Of a stretch of 64,000 nucleotides of DNA, positions 16,528 through 26,124 are shown in pieces. The number at the start of each line of letters is the position of its first letter. Positions within the stretch are counted from its first letter, which is position 1. The translations under genes were made by a program, and so were the position numbers. Source of the DNA: Flavobacteriaceae bacterium UBA7684 (lineage in GTDB: Bacteria > Bacteroidota > Bacteroidia > Flavobacteriales > Flavobacteriaceae). Below the pieces are notes generated by a model. That model made no database searches. It saw only the letters and a program-made list of their open reading frames with translations, and had not been told where the DNA came from. The stretch lies in assembly GCA_002482885.1 (NCBI GenBank), contig DLGW01000010.1:45667-109666 (forward strand), in the 5' to 3' direction.

Positions 16528-16854
16528 ATGTCAATGGATCTTAAAAAAACAAATGCTCCTATTAATACCATTACGTACAATCGTAACGAAATGGATACTA
16601 ATACAGATAATATTTATAAATCAATTAGCATTATCGCAAAAAGAGCCAATCAAATTAACAGTGAGATTAAAAAAGAATTGATTGACAAACTAGAAGAATT
16701 TGCTACGCATAACGATACTTTGGAAGAAGTATTCGAAAATAAAGAGCAAATAGAAGTATCTAAATTTTACGAGCGTTTACCAAAACCTCATGCAATTGCT
16801 GCTCAGGAATGGATTGAAGATAAAATCTATTACAGAGAAAAAACTCAAGAATAA
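16528..16854 (+). CDS. rpoZ: RNA polymerase omega subunit, Bacteroidetes type
   Basis: 108 residues matching the Bacteroidetes omega family: NTDNIYKSISIIAKRANQIN and KKELIDKLEEFA are the conserved helices, followed by a long tail with FYERLPKPHAIAAQEWIEDK. Omega aids assembly of RNA polymerase. It is 3 nt from bamD and 5 nt from coaBC. A second ATG at 16534 is equally possible as the start. Confidence 0.9.
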   Translation: MSMDLKKTNAPINTITYNRNEMDTNTDNIYKSISIIAKRANQINSEIKKELIDKLEEFATHNDTLEEVFENKEQIEVSKFYERLPKPHAIAAQEWIEDKIYYREKTQE

Positions 16855-16859
16855 AAACA

Positions 16860-18065
16860 ATGTTAAGAGGCAAAAAAATATTGTTAGGCATTTCTGGTGG
16901 AATTGCCGCTTATAAGTCTGCCTCTTTAGTTCGTTTACTTATAAAAGCAGGCGCCGAAGTCAAAGTGATGATGACGCCTGCTTCTACTTTTTTTATTACT
17001 CCGCTTACTTTATCGGTTTTGTCTAAGAATGAAGTATATACTAATTTCTTTGACGAAAAGTCTTCTAATCCTACATGGAATAACCACGTAGAATTGGGTT
17101 TATGGGCAGACGCCCTAGTGATTGCCCCAGCAACTGCTTCAACATTATCTAAAATGGCATCGGGTCAGTGCGACAATATTTTGTTGGCGACTTATTTGTC
17201 GGCAAAATGTCCGGTGTTTTTTGCCCCTACCATGGATTTGGATATGTATCAACATCCTTCTACGGTTAAAAATATTCAAACTTTAATCAGTTATGGTAAT
17301 CATTTAATTCCAGCTACAACAGGGGAATTAGCCAGTGGATTGCATGGTGAAGGCAGAATGGCAGAACCCGAAACTATTGTAGATCTTCTGCAAGATTTCT
17401 TAAAAAAAAAGGAAACTTTAAAGAATAAAAAAGTGTTAATTACGGCGGGACCAACCCACGAGGCTATCGATCCTGTTCGTTTTATTGGTAATCATTCCAC
17501 AGGAAAAATGGGAATTGCTCTTGCCCAAGAAACTGCCTTATTAGGAGCAGAAGTTACGTTGGTTTTAGGACCCATTGCCGAAATATCTTTACCTGAAAAT
17601 ATAAAAGTTATAAAAGTACAGTCGGCACAACAAATGTTGCAAGCTTGTTTGTCGGTTTATGAATCTCAAGATATTGTCATTGCTGCTGCTGCGGTTGCAG
17701 ATTATCGTCCAGAAGTAGTGGCGCTTGAAAAAATCAAAAAAGAGGCGGATAGTTTTACGATTCAACTAGTTAAAAATCCCGATATCTTATTTACTTTAGG
17801 ACAACAAAAAATCAAACAGTTTTTAGTAGGATTTGCGTTAGAAACGAACAACGAAATTGAAAATGCGCAAAAAAAGTTAAAGACTAAAAACTTAGATTTG
17901 ATTGTGTTAAATTCGCTACAAGATGAAGGGGCGGGTTTTGCTAAAAATACAAATAAGATTACTTTTATAACCAAAGATTTAGTGGTTGAACCGATGCCTT
18001 TAAAACCAAAGAATCAGGTAGCTGTTGATATTATTAATAAGATACTTTCTTTAAGAAATGAATAA
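16860..18065 (+). CDS. coaBC: Bifunctional phosphopantothenoylcysteine decarboxylase/synthetase
   Basis: Two steps of coenzyme A synthesis in one 401-residue protein. The CoaC flavoprotein half has GISGGIAAYKSASLVR, the catalytic His in NHVELG, and APATASTLSKMASGQCDN. The CoaB half starts near residue 185 with KKVLITAGPTHEAIDPVRFI and STGKMG. The end overlaps the porD start by 8 bp, indicating coupled translation. Confidence 0.96.
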   Translation: MLRGKKILLGISGGIAAYKSASLVRLLIKAGAEVKVMMTPASTFFITPLTLSVLSKNEVYTNFFDEKSSNPTWNNHVELGLWADALVIAPATASTLSKMASGQCDNILLATYLSAKCPVFFAPTMDLDMYQHPSTVKNIQTLISYGNHLIPATTGELASGLHGEGRMAEPETIVDLLQDFLKKKETLKNKKVLITAGPTHEAIDPVRFIGNHSTGKMGIALAQETALLGAEVTLVLGPIAEISLPENIKVIKVQSAQQMLQACLSVYESQDIVIAAAAVADYRPEVVALEKIKKEADSFTIQLVKNPDILFTLGQQKIKQFLVGFALETNNEIENAQKKLKTKNLDLIVLNSLQDEGAGFAKNTNKITFITKDLVVEPMPLKPKNQVAVDIINKILSLRNE

Positions 18066-18945
18066 GATATTATACCTCATTGTACTGTTTTTATTAGGTT
18101 ATGGTGCACAAGCTCAGGAACTAAAGTGTACGGTTTCCATCAATTCCGATAGGGTAGTAGCCGCTAATAAAGAAATCATAAAAACCTTAGAACGTTCATT
18201 AAACGATTTTGTAAATAAAACCCGTTGGACGTCTCAAGAAGTACTACCGCATGAAAAAATAGATTGCACCATGTTTATCAACATAGCTACTATGGAAAAC
18301 AATCAGTTTTCAGCCAGTATTCAAGTGCAATCCTCTAGACCCATTTATAATTCTACCTACAACTCGCCCATATTAAACATCAACGACAACGATTTTACTT
18401 TTCAGTATATAGAGTTTGAAAATTTGTTTTTTGACCCCAACAGTTCTAACTCCAATTTAACTGCGGTAGTTGCTTTTTATGTGCACATGATTTTAGGATT
18501 AGATGCAGATGCCTACTCATTAGAAGGAGGAACTAAATATTTTCAGATTGCTCAAAACATCACCGATTTGTCTCAACAAAGTGGAAACAAAGGCTGGAAA
18601 CAATCCGACGGTGCTCAATCCCGATATTATTTAGTATATGATATGTTGTCGCCTATAAATACGGTTTTTAGATCAACAACCTATAAATACCACCGATTGG
18701 GATTAGATACCATGTCTGACAAACCCAAAGAAGCTAAAGAAACGATTGTAAAATCTATTCAAGATTTGGAAGCTATATATAAATCAAGACCTAACGCCTA
18801 TTTGTTAAGGACGTTTTTTGATGCAAAGTCAGATGAAATTCATCAGGTTTTAAAAGACGGGCCTAAAGTGGATTTAACAGCTACTAAAGATTTGTTGTTT
18901 AAATTGTCGCCTATCAACATTTCTAAATGGGATAAATTAAATTAA
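18058..18945 (+). CDS. porD: PorD-like (DUF4835) periplasmic protein of the type IX secretion system
   Basis: 295 residues with signal peptide MNKILYLIVLFLLGYGAQAQ, then the DUF4835 body (NSPILNINDNDFTFQY; VAFYVHMILGLDADAYSLEG). In Porphyromonas the homologue PorD is needed for T9SS assembly. Location in the bamD-recN operon is the usual one in flavobacteria. The T9SS core genes are not in the window. Confidence 0.88.
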   Translation: MNKILYLIVLFLLGYGAQAQELKCTVSINSDRVVAANKEIIKTLERSLNDFVNKTRWTSQEVLPHEKIDCTMFINIATMENNQFSASIQVQSSRPIYNSTYNSPILNINDNDFTFQYIEFENLFFDPNSSNSNLTAVVAFYVHMILGLDADAYSLEGGTKYFQIAQNITDLSQQSGNKGWKQSDGAQSRYYLVYDMLSPINTVFRSTTYKYHRLGLDTMSDKPKEAKETIVKSIQDLEAIYKSRPNAYLLRTFFDAKSDEIHQVLKDGPKVDLTATKDLLFKLSPINISKWDKLN

Positions 18946-18955
18946 CATCATACCA

Positions 18956-20608
18956 ATGCTACAAGCATTAACCATAAAAAACTTTGCATTAATAGAATCC
19001 TTGGAAATTAATTTTTCTAACGGACTTTCCGTAATTACTGGCGAAACAGGTTCAGGTAAATCTATCTTATTAGATGCCTTAGGATTGGTATTAGGTGCCC
19101 GAGCAGATTTGAATTCTTTAAAAGATAAAGAGTCTAAATGTGTGGTGGAGGCAGTATTTAAAATTTCGGATTACCAACTGGAACCTTTGTTCTTAGAAAA
19201 CGATATTGATTTTGAAGCCGAAACTACCATCCGAAGAGAAATCTTACCCAACGGAAAATCCCGAGCTTTTGTCAATGATACTCCAGCTACTTTATCGGTA
19301 TTGTCCGAACTGGCTGCCTTTTTAATAGATGTACATTCTCAGCACCAAACCCGCTCCATTAGCGAAACTGCCTTTCAGTTTGAAGTGTTAGATACTTTAG
19401 CAAAAAATCAAAATGATTTACAAGAATATACCCAAACCTTAAAACAATATAAAGCACACGTATTTGAATTGACCCAGTTGAATGAACACAAAGCTGAAAG
19501 TCAAAAAAATAAAGATTACGATTCTTATTTGTATGAAGAATTAGTAACTGCTCAATTGGTGGTTGGGGAACAAGAAATATTAGAAGAAGAGCTGGAAAAA
19601 CTCAATCATACCGAAGTGATTAAAACTTCTTTGGCTCAGGTGTTAAGCTTGTCGCAAGAAGAAAATATAGGAATTATCAGTCAGCTGAAAGAAGTAAAAT
19701 CTTCTTTGCAAAAAATTGCTACGTACTCTAAAGAATATAACGAATTATTCGAAAGAGTGATGGCAGGATTGATTGAATACGAAGATGTGATTTTTGAAGT
19801 CGAAAAAGCGACAGAAAAAGTATTTGACGATCCTAAGCAATTGGAATTCATCAATCAAAAATTACAACTGATTTACAATCTGCAAAAGAAACACCAAGTT
19901 GGTTCGGTGGAAGATTTATGCGAAATCCGCGATTCAATTGCCTTGCGTTTAGAACAAACCCATTCCTTGGATGAACGCATAGCGCATGTTCAAAAACACA
20001 TCAATCAAGATGTTGAATTGTTGCAGCAATTGGCTGAAAAAATCGAAGATTCTCGCCAAAAAAATATTCCTGTATTGGAGCAAAAAGTATTGGATATTTT
20101 AGCCAAATTAGGCATGCCTAATGCCCGATTACAAGTGCAACTACAACGAGTTAGCGACTGGTTACCTAACGGATTCAATCAAATTCAATTTTTGTTTTCA
20201 GCCAATAAAGGCATGGAATTAGGTACGATAAAAAAAGTGGCTTCTGGAGGGGAAATGTCTAGAATTATGTTGGCGATTAAAGCCGTACTTTCGGAATATG
20301 CCCATTTACCAACGATTATTTTTGACGAAATCGATACGGGTGTTTCTGGTGATATTGCAGGGAAAATGGCCGAAATTATGGAACAAATGAGTCGAAATAT
20401 GCAAGTGTTTTCCATTACTCACTTACCACAAATTGCTGCCAAAGGAAAACAACATTATAAAGTATTTAAATCCACCACGCAGGAAAATACCGTGTCGGGT
20501 TTAAAATTATTAAGTACCGACGAAAGAGTCTTAGAAATAGCAGAAATGTTATCGGGAAAACAAATTACAGATAGTGCTTTAATTCATGCTAAATCATTGT
20601 TAAATTAA
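18956..20608 (+). CDS. recN: DNA repair protein RecN
   Basis: 550-residue SMC-like ATPase acting on DNA double-strand breaks. Walker A GETGSGKS near residue 30, two coiled-coil arms in the middle, signature VASGGEMSRIMLAIK, Walker B IIFDEIDTGVSGD and SITHLPQIAAKG. It lies 10 nt after porD and is the last gene of the operon. Confidence 0.96.
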   Translation: MLQALTIKNFALIESLEINFSNGLSVITGETGSGKSILLDALGLVLGARADLNSLKDKESKCVVEAVFKISDYQLEPLFLENDIDFEAETTIRREILPNGKSRAFVNDTPATLSVLSELAAFLIDVHSQHQTRSISETAFQFEVLDTLAKNQNDLQEYTQTLKQYKAHVFELTQLNEHKAESQKNKDYDSYLYEELVTAQLVVGEQEILEEELEKLNHTEVIKTSLAQVLSLSQEENIGIISQLKEVKSSLQKIATYSKEYNELFERVMAGLIEYEDVIFEVEKATEKVFDDPKQLEFINQKLQLIYNLQKKHQVGSVEDLCEIRDSIALRLEQTHSLDERIAHVQKHINQDVELLQQLAEKIEDSRQKNIPVLEQKVLDILAKLGMPNARLQVQLQRVSDWLPNGFNQIQFLFSANKGMELGTIKKVASGGEMSRIMLAIKAVLSEYAHLPTIIFDEIDTGVSGDIAGKMAEIMEQMSRNMQVFSITHLPQIAAKGKQHYKVFKSTTQENTVSGLKLLSTDERVLEIAEMLSGKQITDSALIHAKSLLN

Positions 20609-20625
20609 AAAAAAGGTTACTTTTG
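20597..20625 (+). promoter_or_regulatory. fabI promoter
   Basis: TTG at 20597-20599 and TACTTTTG at 20618-20625, spacer 18 nt, match the Bacteroidetes consensus. The fabI ATG is 41 nt downstream. Confidence 0.7.
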
Positions 20626-20666
20626 CGAGGTTATATATTAAGGTTACATCATTAAAAATTAAATAC

Positions 20667-21479
20667 ATGTCTTACAATTTACTCAAAGGAAAAAGAGGGA
20701 TTATTTTTGGAGCTTTAGATGAAAATTCAATTGCTTGGAAAACTGCAGAACGCGTTCATGAAGAAGGAGGGATTTTCGTATTAACTAATGCGCCAGTTGC
20801 TATGAGGTTGGGAACAATCACTGCTTTAGCCGAAAAAACAAATTCTCAGGTAATTCCTGCCGATGCCACTTCCATAGAAGACTTAGAAAATTTAGTGGAA
20901 CAAGCCATGGAAATTTTAGGGGGTAAAATCGACTTCGTATTGCATTCTATTGGAATGTCTATGAATGTAAGAAAAGGTAACCACTATACCAATCAAAATT
21001 ATGAATTTACAGCTAAAGGAACCGATGTTTCTGCCATGTCATTTCATAAAGTAATGCAAGTGTTGTATAAAAAAGACGCCATGAACGAGTGGGGAAGTAT
21101 TGTAGCTTTAAGTTACATGGCTGCTCAACGCGTGTTTCCAGATTATAACGATATGGCTGATAACAAAGCTTATTTAGAGTCCATTGCACGTAGTTTTGGA
21201 TACTTTTTTGGAAGAGATAAAAAAGTAAGAGTAAATACCATTTCACAATCGCCAACACCAACTACCGCAGGTATGGGGGTTAAAGGATTTGGAGGTTTTA
21301 TTGCTTACGCTGATAAAATGTCACCACTAGGAAACGCAACTGCTTTAGACTGTGCGAATTACACGGTAACACTTTTTTCTGATTTAACTAAACGCGTAAC
21401 TTTACAAAACCTATACAATGACGGAGGTTTCTCTAACATGGGGGTAAGTGATTTTGTAATGGAGCGTTTCGACGAGTAA
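20667..21479 (+). CDS. fabI: Enoyl-[acyl-carrier-protein] reductase (NADH)
   Basis: Last reduction of each fatty acid elongation cycle. 270 residues with the SDR variant typical of FabI: GALDENSIAW in place of GxxxGxG, and the catalytic Tyr-x6-Lys as YNDMADNK. The segment SQSPTPTTAGMGVKGFGGF is the flexible substrate-binding region. It has its own promoter and terminator. Confidence 0.95.
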   Translation: MSYNLLKGKRGIIFGALDENSIAWKTAERVHEEGGIFVLTNAPVAMRLGTITALAEKTNSQVIPADATSIEDLENLVEQAMEILGGKIDFVLHSIGMSMNVRKGNHYTNQNYEFTAKGTDVSAMSFHKVMQVLYKKDAMNEWGSIVALSYMAAQRVFPDYNDMADNKAYLESIARSFGYFFGRDKKVRVNTISQSPTPTTAGMGVKGFGGFIAYADKMSPLGNATALDCANYTVTLFSDLTKRVTLQNLYNDGGFSNMGVSDFVMERFDE

Positions 21480-21497
21480 TTAGTATATACTTCATAT

Positions 21498-21528
21498 AAA
21501 AAGCCATCTAGCAATAGATGGCTTTTTT
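21498..21528. terminator. Bidirectional terminator fabI/yigZ
   Basis: AAAAAGCCATCTA (21498-21510) pairs with TAGATGGCTTTTT (21515-21527) around GCAA, serving two convergent genes. Confidence 0.85.
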
Positions 21529-21529
21529 G

Positions 21530-22132
21530 TTATTCTATGATTTTAACCTTGGTAACCACCAACTGAACCGCTTCTAATATTTTAGGAATCAAATTTTCTT
21601 TTACTCCTAAAGTCATTTGGCAATTCATTTCTTGATTTTGGTTTAGAATCACTAGATGATTTTCGTGAATAATCCGCATGATTTTGTTCATGTTGGGGTA
21701 TTCAAATTCAATATATAAATGTTGTAAAATTTCTTTTTGAATGATTACAGCTTGTTCTAAGGTTTCTTTTGCAGAGATTTTATAGGCTTGAATTAATCCG
21801 CCGACTCCAAGTTTGGTGCCTCCAAAATAACGAACAACTGCAATCAATACATTAGTTAATTCAAAAGATTTAATTTGTCCGAGTATGGGAATTCCCGCGG
21901 TATTATTGGGTTCGCCATCATCATTGGCTCGGTAACTGATGTTTTTTACCCCGATTTGGTAGGCATAACATACATGCCTTGCTTGATGGTGCTCTTTTTT
22001 AAGTTGTTCAATAAGGGGCTTTACTTCATTTTCGTGTTCAATGGGGTAGGCGTAACCGATGAATTTACTTCCTTTTTCTTTGAATAATATTTCTGTTACA
22101 GGCTCTTGTAGGGTTTGATAATAATCAGACAT
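21530..22132 (-). CDS. yigZ: YigZ/IMPACT family protein
   Basis: 200 residues. The IMPACT N-terminal domain is evident: EKGSKFIGYAYPI, HHQARHVCYAYQIG, DDGEPNNTAGIPIL and VVRYFGGTKLGVGGLIQAY. A small C-terminal DUF1949-like domain follows. Homologues are linked to translation control but the bacterial role is unsettled. It starts 4 nt after the HAD gene on the same strand. Confidence 0.9.
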   Translation of the reverse strand: MSDYYQTLQEPVTEILFKEKGSKFIGYAYPIEHENEVKPLIEQLKKEHHQARHVCYAYQIGVKNISYRANDDGEPNNTAGIPILGQIKSFELTNVLIAVVRYFGGTKLGVGGLIQAYKISAKETLEQAVIIQKEILQHLYIEFEYPNMNKIMRIIHENHLVILNQNQEMNCQMTLGVKENLIPKILEAVQLVVTKVKIIE

Positions 22133-22136
22133 GGAT

Positions 22137-22739
22137 TTACCAAGGAAGATTTTTTGAAAGCAAATCCACTACATCTTCTTGCCCGACTTGTAAATGCCAA
22201 ACGTGCATACCTAATTGTTGGGCAGTTTCGCAATTGTCTTTGCGGTCGTCCACAAAAAGGGTTTCAGAAACACTTAGATTTTGTTCTTGAATAACGGTTT
22301 CAAAAATTTCGGCATCGGGTTTTCTTTGCCCCATTTCAAAAGAATAATAAACCTTTTTTAAGCAACTATAAAATTCATTGGTGAATAGTAAATTTCTATT
22401 TTCAAAGGTTTTAATATGAATGCTGTCGGTATTGCTCAGCAAGAACAAAGTGTAGTTTTTACTCAGTTCTTTTAAAAAATCTAATCGGTAGTTCGGAAAA
22501 TCTAATAAAACCGCATTCCAAGCGTGTAAGATTTCTGTTCGGGTGGCGTTGGGTAATTTTTTTTCGAAGAGTTGTAAAAAGTTTTCGGGGCTAATTTGTC
22601 CTTTTTCAAATTGTAAATTGGCCTGTTCTAATTCGTTATCCCATACTTGTAACCCTAGTTTTTGCAATCCAGTTGCGGTTGCTTTTTTATCTAGATTAAT
22701 AAAAATATCGCCAAAGTCAAAAATGATGTTTTTAATCAT
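22137..22739 (-). CDS. HAD-superfamily hydrolase (YihX/epoxide-hydrolase-like type)
   Basis: 200 residues. HAD motif I is FDFGDIFINLD, where the usual second Asp of DxD/T is FGD(I)-like, as in haloacid-type variants; motif II is LLSNTDS, and motif IV is SETLFVDDRKDN. Small phosphorylated metabolites are the likely substrates. Its start overlaps the end of ribD by 8 bp, so it may be co-expressed with riboflavin synthesis. Confidence 0.85.
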   Translation of the reverse strand: MIKNIIFDFGDIFINLDKKATATGLQKLGLQVWDNELEQANLQFEKGQISPENFLQLFEKKLPNATRTEILHAWNAVLLDFPNYRLDFLKELSKNYTLFLLSNTDSIHIKTFENRNLLFTNEFYSCLKKVYYSFEMGQRKPDAEIFETVIQEQNLSVSETLFVDDRKDNCETAQQLGMHVWHLQVGQEDVVDLLSKNLPW

Positions 22740-23775
22740 GGGTATTGTAATAAGTAAGTAAAGTGTCTTGAATAATTTTTTCCTGATGACTCGGTTTTAA
22801 ATGCAATTTAGGGGCATTCACTCCGTTGAGTAAACTTTCGGGACTGATAAAAACCCGAGCTTCATTCCAAATATTTTTTTCAATAAATTGTTGTAAGGTT
22901 TTGCTGCCACCTTCAATAATTACCGATTGAATTTGATGTTTATACAATACCGCACTGATTTGTTCGGGTATATTTTTATAAAAATCAACACTTTCGTAAA
23001 AAGTATTTTGATGATTCTCCTTTGTTTTTTCGGTGATGATGATGGTTTTAACGCTGTTATCTAACACGTTATAATTAGGTTCTATGATTAAATGTTGATC
23101 AATCACTACTCTTATCGGGTTGCTTCCTTTCCAGTCTCGGGCATCTAATTTAGGATTGTCTTCTAAAACCGTTTTGGTTCCTACCATAATGGCTTGTTCT
23201 TGCGTACGCCATACATGCACCAATTGTCGGGAATAAGGATTGGAAATCCAAACGGGTTTTTGTTCCGATTTTAATTCCGGAGCCATGTATCCGTCTATAG
23301 ATTGTGCCCATTTTAGAATCACATACGGTTTTTGTTGGGTGTGGAAAGTAAAAAAGCGTTGATTTAATTGGTTGCACTCATTTTCTAACACGCCCACAGT
23401 AACGTCTATTCCAGCGTCTTGCAAACGTTTAATGCCACTGCCGTTTACTTTTTCAAAAGGGTCTTGTGTTCCAATAACTACTTTAGGAATTTGATGAGCA
23501 ATAATAAGATCACAACAAGGTGGTGTTTTACCTGTATGACTACAAGGTTCTAAACTCACGTAAATCGTGCTTTTAGGCAATAAACTAGCATCTTTAACGG
23601 ATTGTATCGCCATCACTTCGGCATGGGGTTGTCCTGCTTTATAATGCCATCCTTCGCCAATAATGGTATCGTTGTAAACAATCACACTGCCCACCAATGG
23701 GTTGGGGTAAGTGGTGCCTAAACCATTTTTAGCCAGTTCAATGCAACGTAGTATGTATTTTTCGTGCGTATCCAT
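22732..23775 (-). CDS. ribD: Bifunctional riboflavin deaminase/reductase
   Basis: Deaminates and then reduces the pyrimidine intermediate of riboflavin synthesis. 347 residues from ATG 23775; an upstream start at 23808 would add 11 residues not seen in the family. The deaminase zinc site is PHAEVMAI and EPCSHTGKTPPC. The reductase half includes KWAQSIDGYMAP and VIIEGGSKTLQQFIE. Confidence 0.94.
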   Translation of the reverse strand: MDTHEKYILRCIELAKNGLGTTYPNPLVGSVIVYNDTIIGEGWHYKAGQPHAEVMAIQSVKDASLLPKSTIYVSLEPCSHTGKTPPCCDLIIAHQIPKVVIGTQDPFEKVNGSGIKRLQDAGIDVTVGVLENECNQLNQRFFTFHTQQKPYVILKWAQSIDGYMAPELKSEQKPVWISNPYSRQLVHVWRTQEQAIMVGTKTVLEDNPKLDARDWKGSNPIRVVIDQHLIIEPNYNVLDNSVKTIIITEKTKENHQNTFYESVDFYKNIPEQISAVLYKHQIQSVIIEGGSKTLQQFIEKNIWNEARVFISPESLLNGVNAPKLHLKPSHQEKIIQDTLLTYYNTHD

Positions 23776-23825
23776 ATCAACAAAAATAAATATTTTACTT
23801 TTACCCAATCAAAAATAAGGAGTAC

Positions 23826-24674
23826 ATGTTAATTAAAAGCTATCGGGAACAATTTATAAGCTTGCTACAATCAGTTTATGATGCTCTAGAAGCGGAACAG
23901 GTATTTTATTTTTTGTTAGAAGAAGTTAAACAATGGACCAGGGTAGACTTAGCTTTGCATCCTACCATTGAATTTTCTGTTGAAGAACTTCAAAAAATGG
24001 ACGGATATCTTCAGCGTTTATTAACCCACGAACCCATTCAGTATATTTTAGGAAAAACTCATTTTTACGGGTTGGAATTAGAAGTAAATCCCAATACGTT
24101 AATTCCTAGACCAGAAACCGAAGAATTGGTGGAATGGATTATTCAAGAAAATAAGCACAAAACTTATTTACAGATTTTAGATATTGGCACTGGTAGCGGA
24201 GCCATAGCTATTGCTTTGGCTAAGAATTTACCGAATGCCACGGTTTGGGCTTTAGATGTTTCGGAACAAGCCTTACAAATGGCTCAAAAAAATGCTTTAA
24301 ACAATCAAGTTTCGATTACATTTTTACAAGAAGACATACTGAATTTAAAGGATTTACCTGTAAAATTTGATGTTATCGTATCTAATCCGCCCTATGTTCG
24401 AGAGTTGGAAAAAGTAGAAATCAAACCCAATGTATTGAATTTTGAACCCCATTTGGCTTTGTTTGTTTCCGACCAAAAGCCTTTGGTTTTTTATGAAATA
24501 ATCACCCAATTGGCCACTCAAAATTTGAAAGGGAACGGTAAATTGTACTTTGAAATCAATCAATATTTACCTGATTTAATGAAAGATTTGTTGATGGAAT
24601 ATCAATTTCAAAATGTAGTATTAAAGCAAGATATTTATCAGAATTATCGAATGATTTCGGGTACTTTATCATGA
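23826..24674 (+). CDS. prmC: Peptide chain release factor N5-glutamine methyltransferase
   Basis: Methylates the GGQ glutamine of release factors. 282 residues with TLIPRPETEELVEW, SAM site ILDIGTGSGAIAIALA and the catalytic SNPPYV. It is divergent from ribD. Its stop overlaps the next start by 4 bp (ATGA). Confidence 0.95.
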   Translation: MLIKSYREQFISLLQSVYDALEAEQVFYFLLEEVKQWTRVDLALHPTIEFSVEELQKMDGYLQRLLTHEPIQYILGKTHFYGLELEVNPNTLIPRPETEELVEWIIQENKHKTYLQILDIGTGSGAIAIALAKNLPNATVWALDVSEQALQMAQKNALNNQVSITFLQEDILNLKDLPVKFDVIVSNPPYVRELEKVEIKPNVLNFEPHLALFVSDQKPLVFYEIITQLATQNLKGNGKLYFEINQYLPDLMKDLLMEYQFQNVVLKQDIYQNYRMISGTLS

Positions 24675-25180
24675 TTAAAAAATACAACCGTAATAATTTT
24701 CACAGGTCTACTTATTGTGAGTTTCAAGAAGTAGCCGCATCGGAATTGCCTAAAGACAAGCCTGATTATGAAAGTCAGTCGGGGAGTCAATATTATTTTA
24801 CAGAAGAAGGTGTGTTTAGAATATCTAATCACTGGGGTAGGGCAGCCAAATGTAAATGGAAATTAGTTTCAAAATCCATCCAAAATACACGAACCAAAAT
24901 AGGTTTTGCTACGTGGGATAGTTTTTACGAAGACGATGAAAATAAAGCTTTGTATTTTGTGGATTTTAAAAGATTTGAAAGCGGTTATTTGATTAGCTAC
25001 CAACATCAAAATCATCCATCGTATAACGGACAAATGGTTCGTACGGCTAGTCAAACTGCCAAAATGATTAAACGAATTAAGGAGTTGATGGATTCCGATA
25101 AAAAGTTAAATCATTTACCTATTGATGAACGGGAATCAGTTCGAGAGGATTGGATTCGGGAATTAATTTTTGGGGAGTAA
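24671..25180 (+). CDS. Conserved hypothetical protein coupled to prmC
   Basis: 169-residue soluble protein that I do not recognise beyond its resemblance to hypothetical proteins beside flavobacterial prmC. Aromatic and charged residues are abundant (QYYFTEEGVFRISNHWGRAA). No catalytic motif is visible. Translation coupling to prmC is implied by the 4-bp overlap. Its 3' end overlaps the convergent SGNH gene by 18 bp. Confidence 0.75.
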   Translation: MIKKYNRNNFHRSTYCEFQEVAASELPKDKPDYESQSGSQYYFTEEGVFRISNHWGRAAKCKWKLVSKSIQNTRTKIGFATWDSFYEDDENKALYFVDFKRFESGYLISYQHQNHPSYNGQMVRTASQTAKMIKRIKELMDSDKKLNHLPIDERESVREDWIRELIFGE

Positions 25181-26113
25181 TTCTTCTTCTTTCATTAATT
25201 TAATGAACGCTTCATTAAAGAGTTTTACTCCGTTTTGATTTAAATGATGTTCATCGTAAAAATGAAGGCTATCGTTTAGATGAAGTATATCATTAAAATT
25301 ATAATATTCCCCGTAAGATTTTATTTTTTTGTCAAACTCAATATTATTTGTTTTACAATGGTAAAGATTTTTAGTCATTGGGGCCATAACTAATATGACT
25401 TTAATTTTTTTGTTTTTGGCTAATTCAATGCATTTTTTTAGGTATTTAAATTGTAATGAATTTAAATCCCACTTAGAAGAGTCTCTTTTTTGCGGAGTAT
25501 GATATCCTAATTTTTTTTCGACGTACCCTCCGGGGACATAAACATCATTCCCCTTAATTATAGATTCTTTGAAGTTTAAGTCTTTTTTTAGGAAGTCTCT
25601 AAAAGAGCCGTATATCATAGTGTTGAACACCGTAATGTGTTTTTGTTTTATAGCCATTTGAAAACTAAAAACATCATTCGGAGTGTTGGCTATAATGTCT
25701 AATGATGATTCAATTCCATCAGAACTAAAAATATCTGGATAAACTTCAAAAATAATAATTTTAGGATTTAATACTTCTAAGTGCCTATTTAGTAGAACAT
25801 AAGTTTGTAAGGGGGTCTGAGCACTAGATCCTAAATTGTAACTACTATATCCATGTTCTTTAAAAATTCTATTATCAAAACCTCTGTAAGTGTGTGAAGA
25901 ACCTAAAAACAATAAATCTACATTTTTGAAATTAGGGATTTCCTTGATTCTAGTATATAAATGTCCGTATGAACCTTTATTGTATTTGATGTTTCCATGA
26001 AGTCTATAAGGCAAAATAGTGCCCCAAACAGAAATCATAATAATGTAAAAAAGTAGACTAAAGACAAAAAACAACAAGAGTTTTTTTACAAAAAAGGTAA
26101 TTTCTTTATTCAT
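25163..26113 (-). CDS. SGNH-like membrane-anchored protein (AlgJ/DltD-like partner of MBOAT)
   Basis: 316 residues with one N-terminal membrane segment (about 12-33). The extracytoplasmic domain has DLLFLGSSHTYRGFD (nucleophile Ser of the SGNH type) and FYDEHHLNQNGVKLF (Asp and His). It is 11 nt from the MBOAT gene. In alginate- and teichoic-acid-type systems an MBOAT moves an acyl group across the membrane and a protein of this kind transfers it to a polymer. The acceptor here is unknown. Confidence 0.72.
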   Translation of the reverse strand: MNKEITFFVKKLLLFFVFSLLFYIIMISVWGTILPYRLHGNIKYNKGSYGHLYTRIKEIPNFKNVDLLFLGSSHTYRGFDNRIFKEHGYSSYNLGSSAQTPLQTYVLLNRHLEVLNPKIIIFEVYPDIFSSDGIESSLDIIANTPNDVFSFQMAIKQKHITVFNTMIYGSFRDFLKKDLNFKESIIKGNDVYVPGGYVEKKLGYHTPQKRDSSKWDLNSLQFKYLKKCIELAKNKKIKVILVMAPMTKNLYHCKTNNIEFDKKIKSYGEYYNFNDILHLNDSLHFYDEHHLNQNGVKLFNEAFIKLMKEEELLPKN

Positions 26114-26124
26114 CTAAACACTGA